A stretch of 15,629 nucleotides of DNA from Thermoplasmatales archaeon ex4484_6 (GCA_002254385.1 NJDO01000078.1:1-15629); one strand, 5' to 3'. Counted from the first letter of the stretch, positions 1 through 8,080 are shown. The notes: generated by a model not told the origin, from the sequence alone. Program-made: numbers and translations.

Positions 1-3000
1 TATCCAAATGTTGTTCATTCTCTTCATCAACTATGTGAATTCTGAATTTTCTCTCGAAGGAATTATTACTCCCGTCGGTAACGAGTATGATCACTTCATG
101 TTCTCCCTGGGATGTTGACCATCCTTGAATGGAACCGTTATCAAATTCAAGGTCCATATCGGAAATTACGGTGACCGTTAAAGATCCTCGATTATCGGAT
201 ACATTGATCGGAATGAGGATCCATTCTCCTATTCTGAAATACTGGTCCTCAACAGGGTCGACATTCGGCAGGACCCTATCGATCACGGGTATCTTATAGC
301 TATTATATTCGATGGAGTTATTCGATCCATCATTAATGATCAAATTGTAGTTGAGAAAACATGAATCAAGCGGAATATCAGGTTCCCATATCCATCCCCT
401 CTCCTTCGGTATCATGTTATCAATGGAATGTTCAGGATCTTCATCGAACCAGTACTCCACGATCACACTATCTACCAGAATGTTATCGGAAGCTGTGATC
501 GAAAGCCGCGATCTGTTTCCGTTCTCGGGCGGATCCATCCAAACAATGTCGGTAACTATCGGAGGTATGCTGTCGATTATCTTGACCGTTGTGGCCCCTG
601 TTATCAGACTGTTTCCACTGGTATCCTTGCAAATGAATCGGTATCTTAACGGGAGGATACTGTCGTTGGGGATGGTAAGTGTAGCAGAATACGACTCACC
701 AGGATCCATTTCAAGAAACAGGTGGTCACCGTCACCGTACCAGTATTCCACCCGAACTGATTCAATTCTCACATTGTCCTGGAATTGAGCCTTGAATGTG
801 AAATCCTCTCCTGTGAAGGTGGAGGTGCCACTCATATCGAGGACGATTTTTGGTTCGATATTATCGATGATCTTGATCTCTCTTATCTCCGAGATAAAGA
901 TGTTTCCACTTGTGTCGATTATAATATACCGGTATTTCAAAGGGACCAGAGTGTGTATCAATGTTTCATTAAGATAATAGGAAATGCCGCTGACACTCAT
1001 TGAACGATTGAATACCGAATCAGTTTCATACCAGTAGATGACATTAACTTTTGCAATTTCAATATTATCGAATGGGATAAAGGAGAACGTTATAGGCTGA
1101 CCCGTAATTCCTTTCGTGGGGGTATTATCGCTTACGATGACAGGTGGAATGGTATCCATGATCGGTATCGATATCATTGTTGAATTCCTCACATTTCCAG
1201 TGAAATCAACAACGGATAGAAGGAAATTTAGCTCCCCCGTCTCATCGCTCGGAATGAATATACTTATTGCGAAGGTGGATTCTTCTCTGCGTTGCATGGT
1301 CTCATTGATCATTATTCCATCATCAAACCAGTAATGGAATTCTGCGGATACTATTCCGACATTATCACAAATTTCCGTACTAATAAGGATATCCTCATTG
1401 TTCTTCGCATGATTTGGGTATGAAATGCTCCTTATCAATGGTGGCTCTTTGTCAAGAACAAGGATGGGTCCCAGAGTCTGTGACTCACCGACAACGTTGA
1501 CAGCGGTGACCGAATAATAATACTCCCTCCCATTTTCAATATTAGTGTCATTGAAATAGGTAATATCTGCTGTTGTTGACATCACAAGTTCCATATGTTC
1601 CATTTCATCCCCACGATATACATTATAACCCAGTACGGGCCATCCTCCGTTCTCACCGGGAGGTTCCCATGACATATTCACGAACCGATTTCCGATATTG
1701 TATGAAAAGAATGATGGAGGATGCGGGGGAATTGAGAAATTGAATTCCGTAAAGAACCCGTCTTGTAATCCTGCTCGATTTTTCCTAAATGCATCATCAC
1801 TTACGGGATAATCATTCGTAGTGATTCCCGCGAAGAGGATGTTTCCATTTTGTAAATAATCCATTCCTATTGGGTTCTCGTTGCCGGATCCTCCAAAATA
1901 GGAAGAATAGATAAGGGAATCACAATCATGGGAAATCTTCATGATGAAAATATCCCCGGATCCGATTGGATCAGGGAAAGGACATCCGTAAGTTGTTGGA
2001 AAAGAGGAGCCGCTCGTATCTCCAATGATAATAATGTTATCATTTGAGTCCAGACCGATATCAGCCCCGGTTACCGTGCCCCCAAGCAAAGTGGAAAATA
2101 TCATTCTTGATCCATCAGGCGAGATCTTTGTGAGGAAATTGTCGATATCCCCCGGGGTATTGTTCAAACCAAACACACCTTCTGTTATCGGGAAATCGTG
2201 AGAATATGTGTGTCCTGAGATTATCAAATCACCTTTACTGTCATGCGTTACAAGTTTTATCACATCACAACCGGCGCCACCTATTAAGAAAGATAATTGA
2301 ACTTCATCCAGATCAGGACTAACTATTGTTACAAATCCTGATGGTCTATTTCCCTGAGGGAATGAGTTCATATTCACCGGATAATCACTTGAATAAGTTT
2401 CACCTGCGATGATCAGGCTGTTATTCTGAGATACTTTCAAATCATAAGCAATATCATCGCTGCTTCCTCCGATGAAGGTTCCACCGATAAAGTCTTTACT
2501 GTCAGTGTTGAACATAACGATTAAGGAACTGGCCGAGCGCCCGGGATTGCTGGTGGAATATCCATTTATCGGGTAAGATATGTTCGATGATTCCGAGACC
2601 ATCAGCAGGTAGGTGTTATTTCCCCGGGATTCCATATCTGCTATTCCATCATCATCAGGCCCGCCTATGTATGTGGAATAGAGCAGCCTTGACCCGTCAT
2701 GAGAAAACATGCCATAATATACATCCCAGCCGGAATTGTATGGTTTACTGTCAACCCCTACAACAGGTAAATCGGGTGTTACGGTTTCAAAAGCGATATT
2801 GATAACGTTGTTTGAAGAAATATGTGGAAATCCATGAGAGCCTCCATCCGAACCCGCAAAGAATGTGGAGAATATCATTTCCTTTGTTGTGGAAGAGAAT
2901 CTTGATATGAAAACTGCTATATTTCCATTTATTGAGGAATCGTATGCATTTTCTGATGTTGGAAAATCTGAAGACATAGTAAGTCCAGTAATACAGATAT

Positions 3001-3232
3001 CTCCACTTTCTCCGCAATATAGATCCGAGGGAAAGTCGTTGTGAGATCCTCCAAAAAAGGAACTGTAGATGGCCTGATATTCATTGACGCTTTTAGAAAA
3101 AATCCTTGTTGAAATATTGTTCTTAAAATATGAATTGTTATCACCACCATCACTATTACCAATGTATCCAAACAGTAAAGAACTGAAAATGATTGATATT
3201 GCTATAATGATTATTGATATACAAACTCGCAT
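1..3232 (-). CDS. Giant secreted SBBP beta-propeller / FnIII / Ig-repeat surface protein (3' end outside window)
   Basis: The minus-strand frame is open from ATG at 3232 to the window edge, giving 1077 codons with no stop, so the C-terminus is missing. Residues 1-24 look like a signal peptide or N-terminal anchor (MRVC, then an Ile-rich stretch). From about residue 56 to 497 there are seven SBBP-type units of the pattern YSS(F/Y)(F/L)GGS...D....G...I.G.T.S.DFP, for example YSSFFGGSHNDFPSD and YSTYIGGPDDDGIAD. This number fits one seven-bladed beta-propeller. A fibronectin-III-like domain follows (about 500-592, with VNMSWEPPGENGG), then four complete Ig-like repeats and the start of a fifth. 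Many N-X-S/T sequons agree with an exported glycoprotein. The family's exact role is unknown; adhesion or surface structure is inference. The gene is visibly richer in A/T and in A/T-ending codons than its neighbours. A TATA-like box lies at 3264-3275. Confidence 0.88.
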   Translation of the reverse strand, partial: MRVCISIIIIAISIIFSSLLFGYIGNSDGGDNNSYFKNNISTRIFSKSVNEYQAIYSSFFGGSHNDFPSDLYCGESGDICITGLTMSSDFPTSENAYDSSINGNIAVFISRFSSTTKEMIFSTFFAGSDGGSHGFPHISSNNVINIAFETVTPDLPVVGVDSKPYNSGWDVYYGMFSHDGSRLLYSTYIGGPDDDGIADMESRGNNTYLLMVSESSNISYPINGYSTSNPGRSASSLIVMFNTDSKDFIGGTFIGGSSDDIAYDLKVSQNNSLIIAGETYSSDYPVNMNSFPQGNRPSGFVTIVSPDLDEVQLSFLIGGAGCDVIKLVTHDSKGDLIISGHTYSHDFPITEGVFGLNNTPGDIDNFLTKISPDGSRMIFSTLLGGTVTGADIGLDSNDNIIIIGDTSGSSFPTTYGCPFPDPIGSGDIFIMKISHDCDSLIYSSYFGGSGNENPIGMDYLQNGNILFAGITTNDYPVSDDAFRKNRAGLQDGFFTEFNFSIPPHPPSFFSYNIGNRFVNMSWEPPGENGGWPVLGYNVYRGDEMEHMELVMSTTADITYFNDTNIENGREYYYSVTAVNVVGESQTLGPILVLDKEPPLIRSISYPNHAKNNEDILISTEICDNVGIVSAEFHYWFDDGIMINETMQRREESTFAISIFIPSDETGELNFLLSVVDFTGNVRNSTMISIPIMDTIPPVIVSDNTPTKGITGQPITFSFIPFDNIEIAKVNVIYWYETDSVFNRSMSVSGISYYLNETLIHTLVPLKYRYIIIDTSGNIFISEIREIKIIDNIEPKIVLDMSGTSTFTGEDFTFKAQFQDNVRIESVRVEYWYGDGDHLFLEMDPGESYSATLTIPNDSILPLRYRFICKDTSGNSLITGATTVKIIDSIPPIVTDIVWMDPPENGNRSRLSITASDNILVDSVIVEYWFDEDPEHSIDNMIPKERGWIWEPDIPLDSCFLNYNLIINDGSNNSIEYNSYKIPVIDRVLPNVDPVEDQYFRIGEWILIPINVSDNRGSLTVTVISDMDLEFDNGSIQGWSTSQGEHEVIILVTDGSNNSFERKFRIHIVDEENEQHLD
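281..1453 (-). repeat. Tandem Ig-like protein repeats, 97-99 codon period
   Basis: Within the SBBP surface gene, four units each begin with a D-x-x-x-P motif: DKEPP (Asp codon at 1453), DTIPP (1156), DNIEP (865) and DSIPP (574). A fifth begins at DRVLP (280). The spacings are 297, 291, 291 and 294 bases. Each of the first four units carries a D-N-(V/I) core and a VEYWY or HYWF-like strand, and the first three contain a D-x-(T/S)-G-N strand. The DNA is diverged, so the repeat shows at protein level. Such stalk repeats usually extend a head domain from the cell surface. Confidence 0.85.
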
Positions 3233-3263
3233 TTTGTTCCCAAGATATGATGTTATCGATGAG

Positions 3264-3275
3264 ATATATATTTTG
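3264..3275 (-). promoter_or_regulatory. Putative TATA box of the SBBP surface gene
   Basis: On the minus strand the sequence reads CAAAATATATAT, centred about 37 bases before the ATG at 3232. With the usual archaeal spacing, transcription would start near 3243 and give a leader of about 11 bases. No convincing Shine-Dalgarno sequence is present (only GGGA). The box ends about 10 bases from the left end of the IS remnant. Confidence 0.5.
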
Positions 3276-3284
3276 TTAATTCAG

Positions 3285-3304
3285 GGCTTTGTAGAAACCC
3301 TCTC
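3285..3304 (+). repeat. Left terminal inverted repeat of the IS remnant
   Basis: The left end reads GGCTTTGTAGAAACCCTCTC. It matches the reverse complement of the right end at 18 of 20 positions, and similarity ends sharply on the inner side. Confidence 0.78.
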
Positions 3305-3373
3305 TTCCACGTAACGAAAGTACTATGGTATCGCCCCCCCATTTCGTTGTGAGTCCCATAAAATTCAACCAAA

Positions 3374-3580
3374 ATGGAGGTCCGGCGCTGTGAGCAGGAT
3401 CGGTATCGACAGCGTAACAAGGTTGAGACCGTGAACTCAGTTATTAAGAGAAAGATGGGAGACTGTGTCCATACCAGGAAGGTCTGGAACCAGAACCGGG
3501 AGATATTGTTCATGGTAATGGTCTACAATATCGAGAGAAGTATGAAATTATCTTTATTCATCTTGATAGGGTTTCTATAA
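3374..3580 (+). pseudogene. C-terminal fragment of a DDE transposase
   Basis: The 68-residue open frame contains YRQRNKVETVNSVIKRKMGD and later WNQNREILFMVMVYNIER. This is the classic C-terminal block of IS4/IS5-like DDE transposases: the Glu in KVET is the expected third catalytic acid, followed by a Ser-x-Ile-Lys-Arg helix and a Leu/Val-Tyr-Asn-Ile-x-Arg terminus. The two catalytic Asp residues and the N-terminal DNA-binding part are absent, and an in-frame TAA at 3359-3361 blocks the frame upstream. It therefore cannot be an active transposase. The ATG at 3374 is probably only an internal Met codon. Confidence 0.82.
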
Positions 3581-3584
3581 AGCC
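3565..3584 (-). repeat. Right terminal inverted repeat of the IS remnant
   Basis: Read on the minus strand it is GGCTTTATAGAAACCCTATC, differing from the left end at two positions. The last codons and the TAA stop of the transposase fragment fall inside it. Confidence 0.78.
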
Positions 3585-3595
3585 TCTCTATGACA

Positions 3596-3605
3596 TATTT
3601 TAAAT
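3596..3605 (+). promoter_or_regulatory. Putative TATA box for the HVO_0476-family gene
   Basis: ATTTTAAATA is centred about 29 bases before the ATG at 3630. No Shine-Dalgarno sequence precedes the ATG, which fits a leaderless or nearly leaderless transcript. The box starts 12 bases beyond the right end of the IS remnant. Confidence 0.6.
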
Positions 3606-3629
3606 AAGGCCCCTTTATCTGCCTCGCCC

Positions 3630-4238
3630 ATGGCCGAGACATCCGTTATCTATCTCTTCTGTGAGATATGCGGCGAGGAGACCCCTCACCGGATACTGAG
3701 GGGAAGCATATCATCGGATGAGAATGCGGGGTTCGACGGGACCGTTCAGTGCGTCCCGTGCGGCTCGGTACATTCCGCTCATCTGGATATGGAGAAACCC
3801 GTCAAGGTGCCCGCCATCATCTCGGAGGGAAGCTCCTCGACCAAGACCTCCATGGAACTCTATCCCCATGAGCTCCTCCGCGTGGGGGAGGAGATGATGT
3901 GGGACGGGCACAACCTGCGTATAACGTCAATAGAATCCGGCGGTAGAAGATTGGACAGGGCCCGGGCGGAAGAGGTATCCTGTCTCTGGTTGAAGAACTA
4001 CGACACGATCGATGTGAAGATATCCGTCGTGGAGGGAGCCAATACGAGGTCCCAGAAGTTGACGGCGGCCCCGGATGAGGAGTTCGCTGTCGGGGACCTG
4101 ATGGACCTTGGAAGGACCAAGGTTGTCGTCACCAAGATAAAGACGGAAAGGCGCATGGTGTACAGGGAAGGTTCCCCGGTGGAGGCAAGACGGATAAAGA
4201 GGATATATACTAAGCGGGTGAATGAAAGGGTTCATTGA
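3630..4238 (+). CDS. HVO_0476-family archaeal zinc-finger protein
   Basis: The 202-residue protein opens with a zinc ribbon: C11-x2-C14 (FCEICGEETPH) and C41-x2-C44 (VQCVPCGSVH) form a four-Cys metal site. The rest is a beta-rich, charged region (about 75-202) ending in a basic tail (RRIKRIYTKRVNERVH). Length and layout match the archaeal HVO_0476 / COG1326 zinc-finger family, whose biochemical role is not established; nucleic-acid or translation-related binding is only a guess from the zinc ribbon. The start is supported by the TATA-like box and by the Cys motif lying close to the N-terminus. The gene is GC-rich like the rest of the window to its right. It ends 14 bases from the convergent end of the next gene. 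Confidence 0.82.
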   Translation: MAETSVIYLFCEICGEETPHRILRGSISSDENAGFDGTVQCVPCGSVHSAHLDMEKPVKVPAIISEGSSSTKTSMELYPHELLRVGEEMMWDGHNLRITSIESGGRRLDRARAEEVSCLWLKNYDTIDVKISVVEGANTRSQKLTAAPDEEFAVGDLMDLGRTKVVVTKIKTERRMVYREGSPVEARRIKRIYTKRVNERVH

Positions 4239-4252
4239 TCGCTTCCGATCCT

Positions 4253-7200
4253 CTATAGGGTCCCTGTACCGGGCGGTGGAAGGGCCTCGTAGCCGATCCC
4301 CTGCAGGTTTCCCTGCTGAACGGCTCCCTGCAAATGCACGGGAGGAGGCGGCAGCGGGATCGAAGGCGTTTTCGCTCTGGCCCTGCCGGATTCCCTTGCA
4401 AGCAGAAAACCCGCTCCGAGCAGTATCACCAGTGCACCGATGAGGACAAGCACCGGAAGTATCGGAAAGACCTCCTCCTCTATCTCCGATCCGGGATAGC
4501 TTCCCTTGTCGGCGGGATCCGTCCCGGCATAGTACTCCTCCCGGTTCGTGAAGCCATCCCCATCCAGATCCGCAGAGGAATCGTCCGCGAATGGGTTGAG
4601 TCCGTGCTCCTGCTCGTAGCTGTCGTTCATTCCATCCCCGTCGGTGTCCTTGTAGCGGGGGTCCTCGAGGATGGAATCAAAAACGGTGAATGAATAGAGC
4701 TTTCTGACGGTGTGAACACCATCCTTTACCGTTACCTGAATGATATGTTCACCGGGTGAGAGGCGGACATCGATGCTCTCTCCGATCCCCAGTATCCCGT
4801 CAACGTTCGAAAGCCATGATACGGAGACATCATCCTTTCCGTCCCGGTCCTCCACCACTACCTGGAAATGTATGGTCTCGTTGTCGAAGAGCTTTTCCAG
4901 GGGCAGGGGGGATATCAGGGTCACTTCGGGGACCATGTCGAACCTGAGCCTGAACGTGGCAGTGGTGTTCCTGCCCACCATGTCCCGGGCCTCGACAACG
5001 AGTATGTTGCCGTCACCCTCGTTCCATTCCTTCCTTCTTATTGCGAATGCGTACTCGAAGTATCCATCGGTGTTGTTGTATCCCTCGCCCTCGAGAGGTA
5101 TATCCGTCGAGAATGTCTTTCCTCCATCGGTCGAATACCTGTAGGAGATCCTGGAGGGATCGATGCCCGAACCCTTGAAATCGTGGATCTTGATCCTCAG
5201 AGCCGTATTCTTGTCCTTCAACCATTCCACGGTCGTTCCGTTCCCGTCCGTCAGAGGCTCGTCCATGGAGATGGAGGGGGCCCTTGCATCCACCCATACC
5301 GGCATCTCATCCGAGATCGTCTCCTCCGAGTGGGCGATGTCCGTCCCCTTCACCTGTATGAGATTGTCCCTGCCCTCCGACAGCGTGGGTTTCAGGGTTC
5401 TCGTTATATCATTCCCCGTTCCGAAGAAGTAGAAGCTCTTCCACTCCCCGTACGTGTATCCTCCGTCCCGCGAGACCCTGTAAACGAGACTGGTTCCCTC
5501 TATACCCGTGTTGTCATCCGTTATCCGGATGGTCACCTCGGGTTTTGTGCTCATTGCATATGTTCCCCTTTCCGGGGACAGGAGCCGGTAGGTCGGGCCC
5601 GTGAGGTCAACCCTGAACAGTGACCATGTAGGCCGGCCCATGTTACCGACATCGTCCTTGGGGGTCACGGAGATGTTGACGATGCCCTCGGGAAGCTCCT
5701 CACCGAACCGGTCACCCAGTTTCGTCCAGTTTGATGATGCGGAAACCTCCTTCGAGGTGGAAAAACCCGGAGCTTCCGCCCTGACGATGTAGCCTCCCAT
5801 ACCCGCTCCCCCGTCCTCCGAGGGCTCCCAGCTCACGAACACCGTCCCGTCATTGTCATTGTCCGCTGCCGGGTCGTCGATGGAGTCGGGATGAACCGAG
5901 ACGGACGGCACCTCGTTGGGTATGTCTATGTCCACCCTGAGCGAGAAGTCAAAGTTCTCCGAGAGAACGTTGAGAGGCGGGAATCCCCTCACCTCGAAGT
6001 GCCATGACATGAGGGTTGATTCATGGACCGAGGTCCATGTGAAATCCATGTACGAACCCTGCTGGATGTAGACGACCTTGCTGTTCCCGAAATTATCGGT
6101 CACGAGAATGTTGAACATCGTGTGGGGTGGCTGGACCTCGGAATCCTCGTAAACCACCTTGATTCCGGTGAACCTTATGACCTCGCCACCCTTTACGTAA
6201 TCGTTCATGCGGAGGCTCCTCATATCCGACTGCCGTACCGCGTAAAGCTCCTGGGCGTTCCACTGCACCTCCGTCTCCACCCAGTAGATCTGGCCGGCGT
6301 CCAGAATATCGGGTACGGCCGATCTCCCCACCACCTTTGCTGTCACGTTCCTCATCTCCTGGCTTGGATATTCGATGGAGAAGTCCACAAAGAAGTCCAC
6401 TGTCAGGGTGTTTCCGTCCTGCGAGAACGTGCAGTCTTCCTCGTGAAGGCTCGCGTATCCCAAGCCGGAAAGCTGAGAGAATGTTCTGTTCTTGTGCGAG
6501 TAGAACATGTTGATGTTCTCCTGCCCCCACAGGGAGCCCAGGGTGAGGATCACGTTGAGGAAGTTCTTGGCCCCGCGGGAATGTGTGGCCTGGACCCTGA
6601 AATGGTAGGGTTTTGCTCCCGCATAAACGGTGTCCCCCCATTTTCCATCACCGTTGAGAAGTCCCACGGCCCTTATCTTTATCTCGTCCCTTACGAAGGC
6701 TATGGCGAAGGGGGGTGTGAACAGGGCGGTGGAGAGATACTCGTACTTCGAATACACGGAGGCCGTGCTCCCTGCCGGATTCTCGATGCCGATCAGGGTA
6801 TAGGAACCGACTGGGTTGGGCCAGCTCGGGAGGGATTGGTACTGGAATTTGATCATTCCACCCTCGAAGAGGATGGCCTGTATCTTTCCACCGCTCGTGG
6901 GATTCCACTCGACGATGAATGCCTTCTCTCCATCGATGGTCGTCTGAAGGGTATAGAGTCTCTTGCTGCTCCTGTCGTAGCAGTTGTTGTTGTTGAAATA
7001 CACGGCGATGAGCCCCTTCGGGGATCCCGTCGAGGGCATAGTCTTCTGGTAGTAATACCTGAAGGAACTCGCACTGTTCTCCACGAACGACATCGCGATG
7101 AAGGTGCTGACGTATATCTTGGAGTAGGAGGTTCCGTAATAATCGAAATTGAAGCCCAGATTCGCCTGGATAAGCGTTTCGTAGTTGCTGGTGTCCCATT

Positions 7201-7390
7201 CAACGACGTTGGGATCGCTTCGGATATTGACGTAATCGAATTCGAGAACAGGTTCCGGCTCGTTCCCGTCAACGATCTTGTAACCGTAACCGTCGGGGTC
7301 GGATACCGAGCCCTCCCCTCCCGGAAGTAAGGGTAAAACGGGGGCTGTCAGCAGTATCAGGAGGGATATAGCGAGCATGTGGTTCTTCAT
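4253..7390 (-). CDS. Secreted, membrane-anchored protein with beta-sandwich, Ig-like and calcium-binding repeats
   Basis: A GTG at 7399 is possible, but the ATG at 7390 has a good Shine-Dalgarno sequence (GGTGA, 5-base spacer), giving 1045 residues. A signal peptide occupies about residues 1-27. Residues 60-240 resemble the extracellular beta-sandwich often fused to archaeal secreted proteins (LGFNFDYYGTSYSKIYVST, FIVEWNP, AILFEGGMIKFQYQ). Next come a long uncharacterised region, an FnIII-like domain (about 495-595, TVFVSWEPSEDGG) and Ig-like domains containing DDNTGIEGTSLVYRVSRDGG and a similar IDPSRISYRYSTDGGKTF. Near residues 915-965 there are thrombospondin-type-3-like calcium motifs (DTDGDGMNDSYE, DLDGDGFTNREE). 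One membrane helix (about 974-998, VFPILPVLVLIGALVILLGA) precedes a Pro-rich cytoplasmic tail of about 47 residues. The bulk therefore lies outside the cell. No enzyme motif was recognised; a surface structural or adhesive role is inference. Confidence 0.85.
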   Translation of the reverse strand: MKNHMLAISLLILLTAPVLPLLPGGEGSVSDPDGYGYKIVDGNEPEPVLEFDYVNIRSDPNVVEWDTSNYETLIQANLGFNFDYYGTSYSKIYVSTFIAMSFVENSASSFRYYYQKTMPSTGSPKGLIAVYFNNNNCYDRSSKRLYTLQTTIDGEKAFIVEWNPTSGGKIQAILFEGGMIKFQYQSLPSWPNPVGSYTLIGIENPAGSTASVYSKYEYLSTALFTPPFAIAFVRDEIKIRAVGLLNGDGKWGDTVYAGAKPYHFRVQATHSRGAKNFLNVILTLGSLWGQENINMFYSHKNRTFSQLSGLGYASLHEEDCTFSQDGNTLTVDFFVDFSIEYPSQEMRNVTAKVVGRSAVPDILDAGQIYWVETEVQWNAQELYAVRQSDMRSLRMNDYVKGGEVIRFTGIKVVYEDSEVQPPHTMFNILVTDNFGNSKVVYIQQGSYMDFTWTSVHESTLMSWHFEVRGFPPLNVLSENFDFSLRVDIDIPNEVPSVSVHPDSIDDPAADNDNDGTVFVSWEPSEDGGAGMGGYIVRAEAPGFSTSKEVSASSNWTKLGDRFGEELPEGIVNISVTPKDDVGNMGRPTWSLFRVDLTGPTYRLLSPERGTYAMSTKPEVTIRITDDNTGIEGTSLVYRVSRDGGYTYGEWKSFYFFGTGNDITRTLKPTLSEGRDNLIQVKGTDIAHSEETISDEMPVWVDARAPSISMDEPLTDGNGTTVEWLKDKNTALRIKIHDFKGSGIDPSRISYRYSTDGGKTFSTDIPLEGEGYNNTDGYFEYAFAIRRKEWNEGDGNILVVEARDMVGRNTTATFRLRFDMVPEVTLISPLPLEKLFDNETIHFQVVVEDRDGKDDVSVSWLSNVDGILGIGESIDVRLSPGEHIIQVTVKDGVHTVRKLYSFTVFDSILEDPRYKDTDGDGMNDSYEQEHGLNPFADDSSADLDGDGFTNREEYYAGTDPADKGSYPGSEIEEEVFPILPVLVLIGALVILLGAGFLLARESGRARAKTPSIPLPPPPVHLQGAVQQGNLQGIGYEALPPPGTGTL
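4505..4648 (-). repeat. Calcium-binding TSP3/EF-like repeat segment
   Basis: This part of the large surface gene encodes two Asp-rich loops, DTDGDGMNDSYE and DLDGDGFTNREE, joined by a G-L-N-P-F linker. The D-x-D-x-D-G-x-x-D/N pattern is the calcium-binding signature of thrombospondin type 3 / dockerin-like repeats. It lies just outside the membrane helix, where it probably forms a rigid linker. Coordinates are approximate. Confidence 0.7.
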
Positions 7391-7395
7391 GGACC

Positions 7396-7400
7396 TCACC
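7396..7400 (-). promoter_or_regulatory. Shine-Dalgarno sequence deciding the start at 7390
   Basis: GGTGA, complementary to the CACCU part of archaeal 16S rRNA ends, lies 5 bases before the ATG at 7390. It overlaps the alternative GTG at 7399, which therefore is probably not the start. Confidence 0.55.
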
Positions 7401-7441
7401 TGTCTTCCGAGTGGAGTGCCGGATGTCCCAATTGACCAATG

Positions 7442-7451
7442 TTATGAATAA
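7442..7451 (-). promoter_or_regulatory. Putative TATA box of the 4253-7390 surface gene
   Basis: On the minus strand TTATTCATAA is centred about 57 bases before the ATG at 7390. This predicts a leader of about 30 bases, long enough to contain the Shine-Dalgarno GGTGA at 7396-7400. The gene follows another on the same strand but seems to have its own promoter. A second AT-rich stretch (TTAAATATCAT, about 7472-7482) is an alternative. Confidence 0.4.
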
Positions 7452-7492
7452 TTTTGCGGTCCTTCCTCTGCATGATATTTAATCGATGCGGT

Positions 7493-8080
7493 TCATTCCT
7501 CTCTGAAGAACGTCCTTTCGAGCTCCCTCTCCCTCAACCTGTTCCTCTGGAATACCGCATAGACAACAAGGGCGAGTATGAGCATGACCCCGACGATCAT
7601 GACGATGAGGAACATGAGAATGGAGCTCTCGTCTTCCGTGGTGGATCGGGGGTCGGAACCGCTTCTGAACTCCTCCAGGTTCGTCTTCCCGTCATTGTCG
7701 GGGTCCTCCCCGGCATCCGAGGGGTCCAATGGATCCAGATCGTACTTCATTTCCCATTCATCGGGTATGCCGTCCCCGTCATCGTCAAGGTCCGCATTGT
7801 TCCCTATCCCGTCCAAGTCGGAGTCCTCGGATTCAAGGGGGTCATCCGGGAACCAGTCCAGATCGTCGGGAACGGAATCACCGTCACTGTCCAGGTCCAT
7901 GTTCGGCAGGCCGGTATGGAACGTCCACTCGAAGGGTCCTGAAATATATTCTCCTTTCAGGGAGGATGCTTCGGAGGAGATATTGACCATGTAGGTGGTG
8001 CTCTTGATGAGGGGAACCTTCGGATGTGCGAGAAGCAGAAGTCCTCCGCCCCCGTCCTCGACGGATAAGGGTATCTCTAG
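7493..8080 (-). CDS. C-terminal part of the frameshifted BNR/Big_5 surface protein: calcium-binding linker, membrane anchor and tail
   Basis: This frame continues the protein that starts at 10563 after a one-base frame change. From ALEIPLSVEDGG it completes a Big_5-type Ig-like domain (ending GPFEWTFHTG). It continues into calcium-binding repeats (DLDSDGDSVPDDLDWFPDD, DSDLDGIGNNADLDDDGDG, DPDNDGKTNLEEF), one membrane helix (ILMFLIVMIVGVMLILALVV) and a charged cytoplasmic tail rich in Arg and Glu. The frame is open upstream to 8191, but that stretch reads as unrelated sequence with no domain sense, so an independent start there is unlikely. The layout (repeats, helix, short tail) copies the end of the neighbouring surface protein at 4253-7390. 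Confidence 0.75.
   Translation of the reverse strand, partial: LEIPLSVEDGGGGLLLLAHPKVPLIKSTTYMVNISSEASSLKGEYISGPFEWTFHTGLPNMDLDSDGDSVPDDLDWFPDDPLESEDSDLDGIGNNADLDDDGDGIPDEWEMKYDLDPLDPSDAGEDPDNDGKTNLEEFRSGSDPRSTTEDESSILMFLIVMIVGVMLILALVVYAVFQRNRLRERELERTFFREE
7670..7915 (-). repeat. Calcium-binding TSP3-like repeats before the membrane anchor
   Basis: Successive Asp-rich loops of the D-x-D-x-D-G type (DLDSDGDSVPDD, DSDLDGIGNN, DLDDDGDGIPDE, DPDNDGKTNLEE) are encoded here. They form the extracellular linker of the frameshifted surface protein and resemble those of the next gene downstream. Coordinates are approximate. Confidence 0.75.

Larger units (their letters stand above)
3285..3584 (+). 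mobile_element. Degenerate insertion sequence remnant (about 300 bp) with terminal inverted repeats
   Basis: Near-perfect inverted ends (18 of 20 bases match between 3285-3304 and the reverse complement of 3565-3584) bracket a fragment encoding only the C-terminus of a DDE transposase. As in many compact IS elements, the transposase stop codon (3578-3580) lies inside the right inverted repeat. A full element of this kind would be about 1 kb or more, so most of the transposase gene has been deleted, leaving a MITE-like derivative. I found no clear target-site duplication: the left flank ends TTAATTCAG and the right flank begins TCTCTATGA. Family assignment to an IS4/IS5-type group rests only on the transposase tail and is tentative. 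Confidence 0.72.
3233..3629. other. Intergenic region between divergent genes, with IS remnant
   Basis: This 397-base stretch holds the two divergent promoters at its edges and the IS remnant between them. Apart from a run of seven C at 3334-3340 inside the remnant, I see no RNA gene or further conserved structure. Confidence 0.7.

Noticed and set aside
3334..3340. Run of seven C as a phase-variation tract
   Set aside because: It lies inside the dead IS remnant and in no intact gene or promoter.
3253..3513. Minus-strand open frame of 86 codons across the IS remnant
   Set aside because: It lies opposite the recognisable transposase fragment and shows no family features.
3276..3594. Target-site duplication flanking the IS remnant
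   Set aside because: The bases just outside the two inverted repeats do not match, so no direct repeat can be claimed.
4868..5623. Plus-strand open frame of 251 codons
   Set aside because: Antisense shadow of the same surface gene; no start context or domain sense.
6023..7330. Long plus-strand open frame (435 codons) opposite the large surface gene
   Set aside because: It is antisense to a gene with a clear signal peptide, domains and membrane anchor, and its translation has no recognisable domains. GC-rich codon usage often opens such shadow frames.
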